Assembly (NCBI GenBank): GCA_005789685.1
Contig: SXXD01000239.1
Span: forward strand, 1-6,306
Length of the DNA stretch: 6,306 nucleotides
Source: Burkholderiales bacterium
Lineage (GTDB): Bacteria > Pseudomonadota > Gammaproteobacteria > Burkholderiales > Burkholderiaceae_C
Reading direction: 5' to 3'
Position 1 is the stretch's first letter. Every line of letters begins with the position of its first letter. The notes below the pieces were generated by a model. The model saw only the letters and a program-made list of their open reading frames with translations. It had not been told where the DNA came from and ran no database searches. The translations under genes and the position numbers were made by a program. This document shows positions 5,849 to 6,306 of the stretch, piece after piece.

Positions 5849-5854
5849 AGAATT

Positions 5855-5859
5855 TCCTT
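5855..5859 (-). promoter_or_regulatory. Shine-Dalgarno for the pilT-like gene
   Basis: AAGGA on the minus strand lies 6 bases before the ATG at 5846-5848 and fixes this start. The whole yggS/pilT divergent gap is only 41 bases (5849-5889). I see no convincing -10/-35 pair in it for either direction, so the promoters probably extend into the opposite coding regions. Confidence 0.65.
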
Positions 5860-5889
5860 TGTGCTGAGAGATTTGTTAAGCTTGTTCGC

Positions 5890-6306
5890 ATGAACGACAC
5901 AGTTTCAAACAATCTTCAGAAAGTCCGCAAGCGAATTGAGCTTGCATCTGCGGCGGCTGGCCGAGCAGCGGACGCAGTGAAACTTTTGGCGGTGTCTAAG
6001 ACCATGCCGGCGCAAGCTGTGCGCGAAGCGCATGCGGCAGGTCAATGGGCGTTTGGCGAAAACTACATTCAAGAGGGTGTCGATAAAATCGCCGCATTGG
6101 CAGATTTGCCTTTGGAGTGGCATTGCATTGGCCCGATTCAAAGCAATAAATCCAAGTTGGTGGCTGAGAATTTTGCTTGGGTTCACAGCATTGACCGTTT
6201 GAAAATTGCCGAGCGTTTGTCAGCGCAAAGGCCCAATCACATGCCGCCCTTGCAAGTTTGCCTGCAAGTGAATGTCGATGGGGGAAACAACAAATCGGGC
6301 GTTGCG
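5890..6306 (+). CDS. yggS: YggS family pyridoxal phosphate homeostasis protein, 5' part
   Basis: The gene runs off the right window edge after 139 codons; full-length family members have about 230-240. YggS/PLPBP proteins bind pyridoxal 5'-phosphate without known enzyme activity and help control B6 and amino-acid (valine/isoleucine) balance. The visible part follows E. coli YggS closely: LLAVSKTMP (32-40) with K37 as the PLP Schiff-base lysine, FGENYIQEGVDKI (55-67), LEWHCIGPIQSNKSKLV (75-91), VHSIDRLKIAERL (98-110), a PPLQV strand (119-123) and QVNVDGGNNKSG (126-137). The ATG at 5890 gives the expected N-terminal helix; it has no evident Shine-Dalgarno, so a leaderless or weakly initiated message is possible. 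In many proteobacteria yggS is followed by proC, but that region is not in the window. Confidence 0.95.
   Translation, partial: MNDTVSNNLQKVRKRIELASAAAGRAADAVKLLAVSKTMPAQAVREAHAAGQWAFGENYIQEGVDKIAALADLPLEWHCIGPIQSNKSKLVAENFAWVHSIDRLKIAERLSAQRPNHMPPLQVCLQVNVDGGNNKSGVA

Noticed and set aside
1..6306. Mobile element, CRISPR array, toxin-antitoxin, defence system or structured RNA gene
   Set aside because: I saw no transposase, integrase, long terminal repeats, spaced direct repeats, small toxin-antitoxin pair or tRNA-like cloverleaf, and the long genes are all common chromosomal families with minimal gaps.

Overview
The window reads as chromosomal housekeeping DNA from a betaproteobacterium, most likely a Comamonadaceae relative (Limnohabitans, Rhodoferax or Polaromonas type). 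This placement is inferred from protein flavour, moderate G+C with frequent TTG leucine codons, and gene order; no rRNA gene is present to confirm it. Nothing indicates a mobile element, CRISPR array, tRNA, phage or defence system. Coding density is very high, and no gap between genes exceeds about 75 bases.

Layout from left to right. (1) The 3' end of a probable 2-dehydropantoate 2-reductase gene (1-114, +) is followed 4 bases later by a DMT/EamA transporter (119-1024, +). (2) The transporter meets rsmI (16S rRNA C1402 2'-O-methyltransferase, minus strand) tail to tail, with one CTAG giving both stop codons. (3) rsmI is divergent from yraN (2016-2390, +); if rsmI uses its best-supported TTG start, the two start codons share a base. 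(4) yraN is followed by a DiaA-like SIS protein (2437-3015, +) and a dual-BON-domain lipoprotein of the DolP/YraP family (3086-3736, +). (5) A strong, apparently bidirectional terminator (about 3754-3789) closes this cluster and also serves a convergent 3-hydroxyisobutyrate-dehydrogenase-family gene (3811-4725, -). (6) Upstream of that gene on the same strand is a PilT-family retraction ATPase (4757-5848, -). It is divergent from the 5' part of yggS (PLP homeostasis protein, 5890 to the window end, +).

Two conserved neighbourhoods are recognisable. rsmI / yraN-diaA-dolP matches the E. coli order rsmI / lpoA-yraN-diaA-dolP, but without lpoA. yggS / pilT matches the Pseudomonas order yggS / pilT-pilU, but a dehydrogenase gene sits where pilU would be expected. 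The first cluster joins ribosome modification, a nuclease-fold protein of unknown role, a replication-initiation factor homologue and an outer-membrane lipoprotein.

I found no convincing new biological system. The points most worth a second look are the SIS protein, whose two phosphosugar-binding loops are both degenerate; the fully overlapped divergent rsmI/yraN starts; and the divergent pilT paralogue in its unusual neighbourhood.
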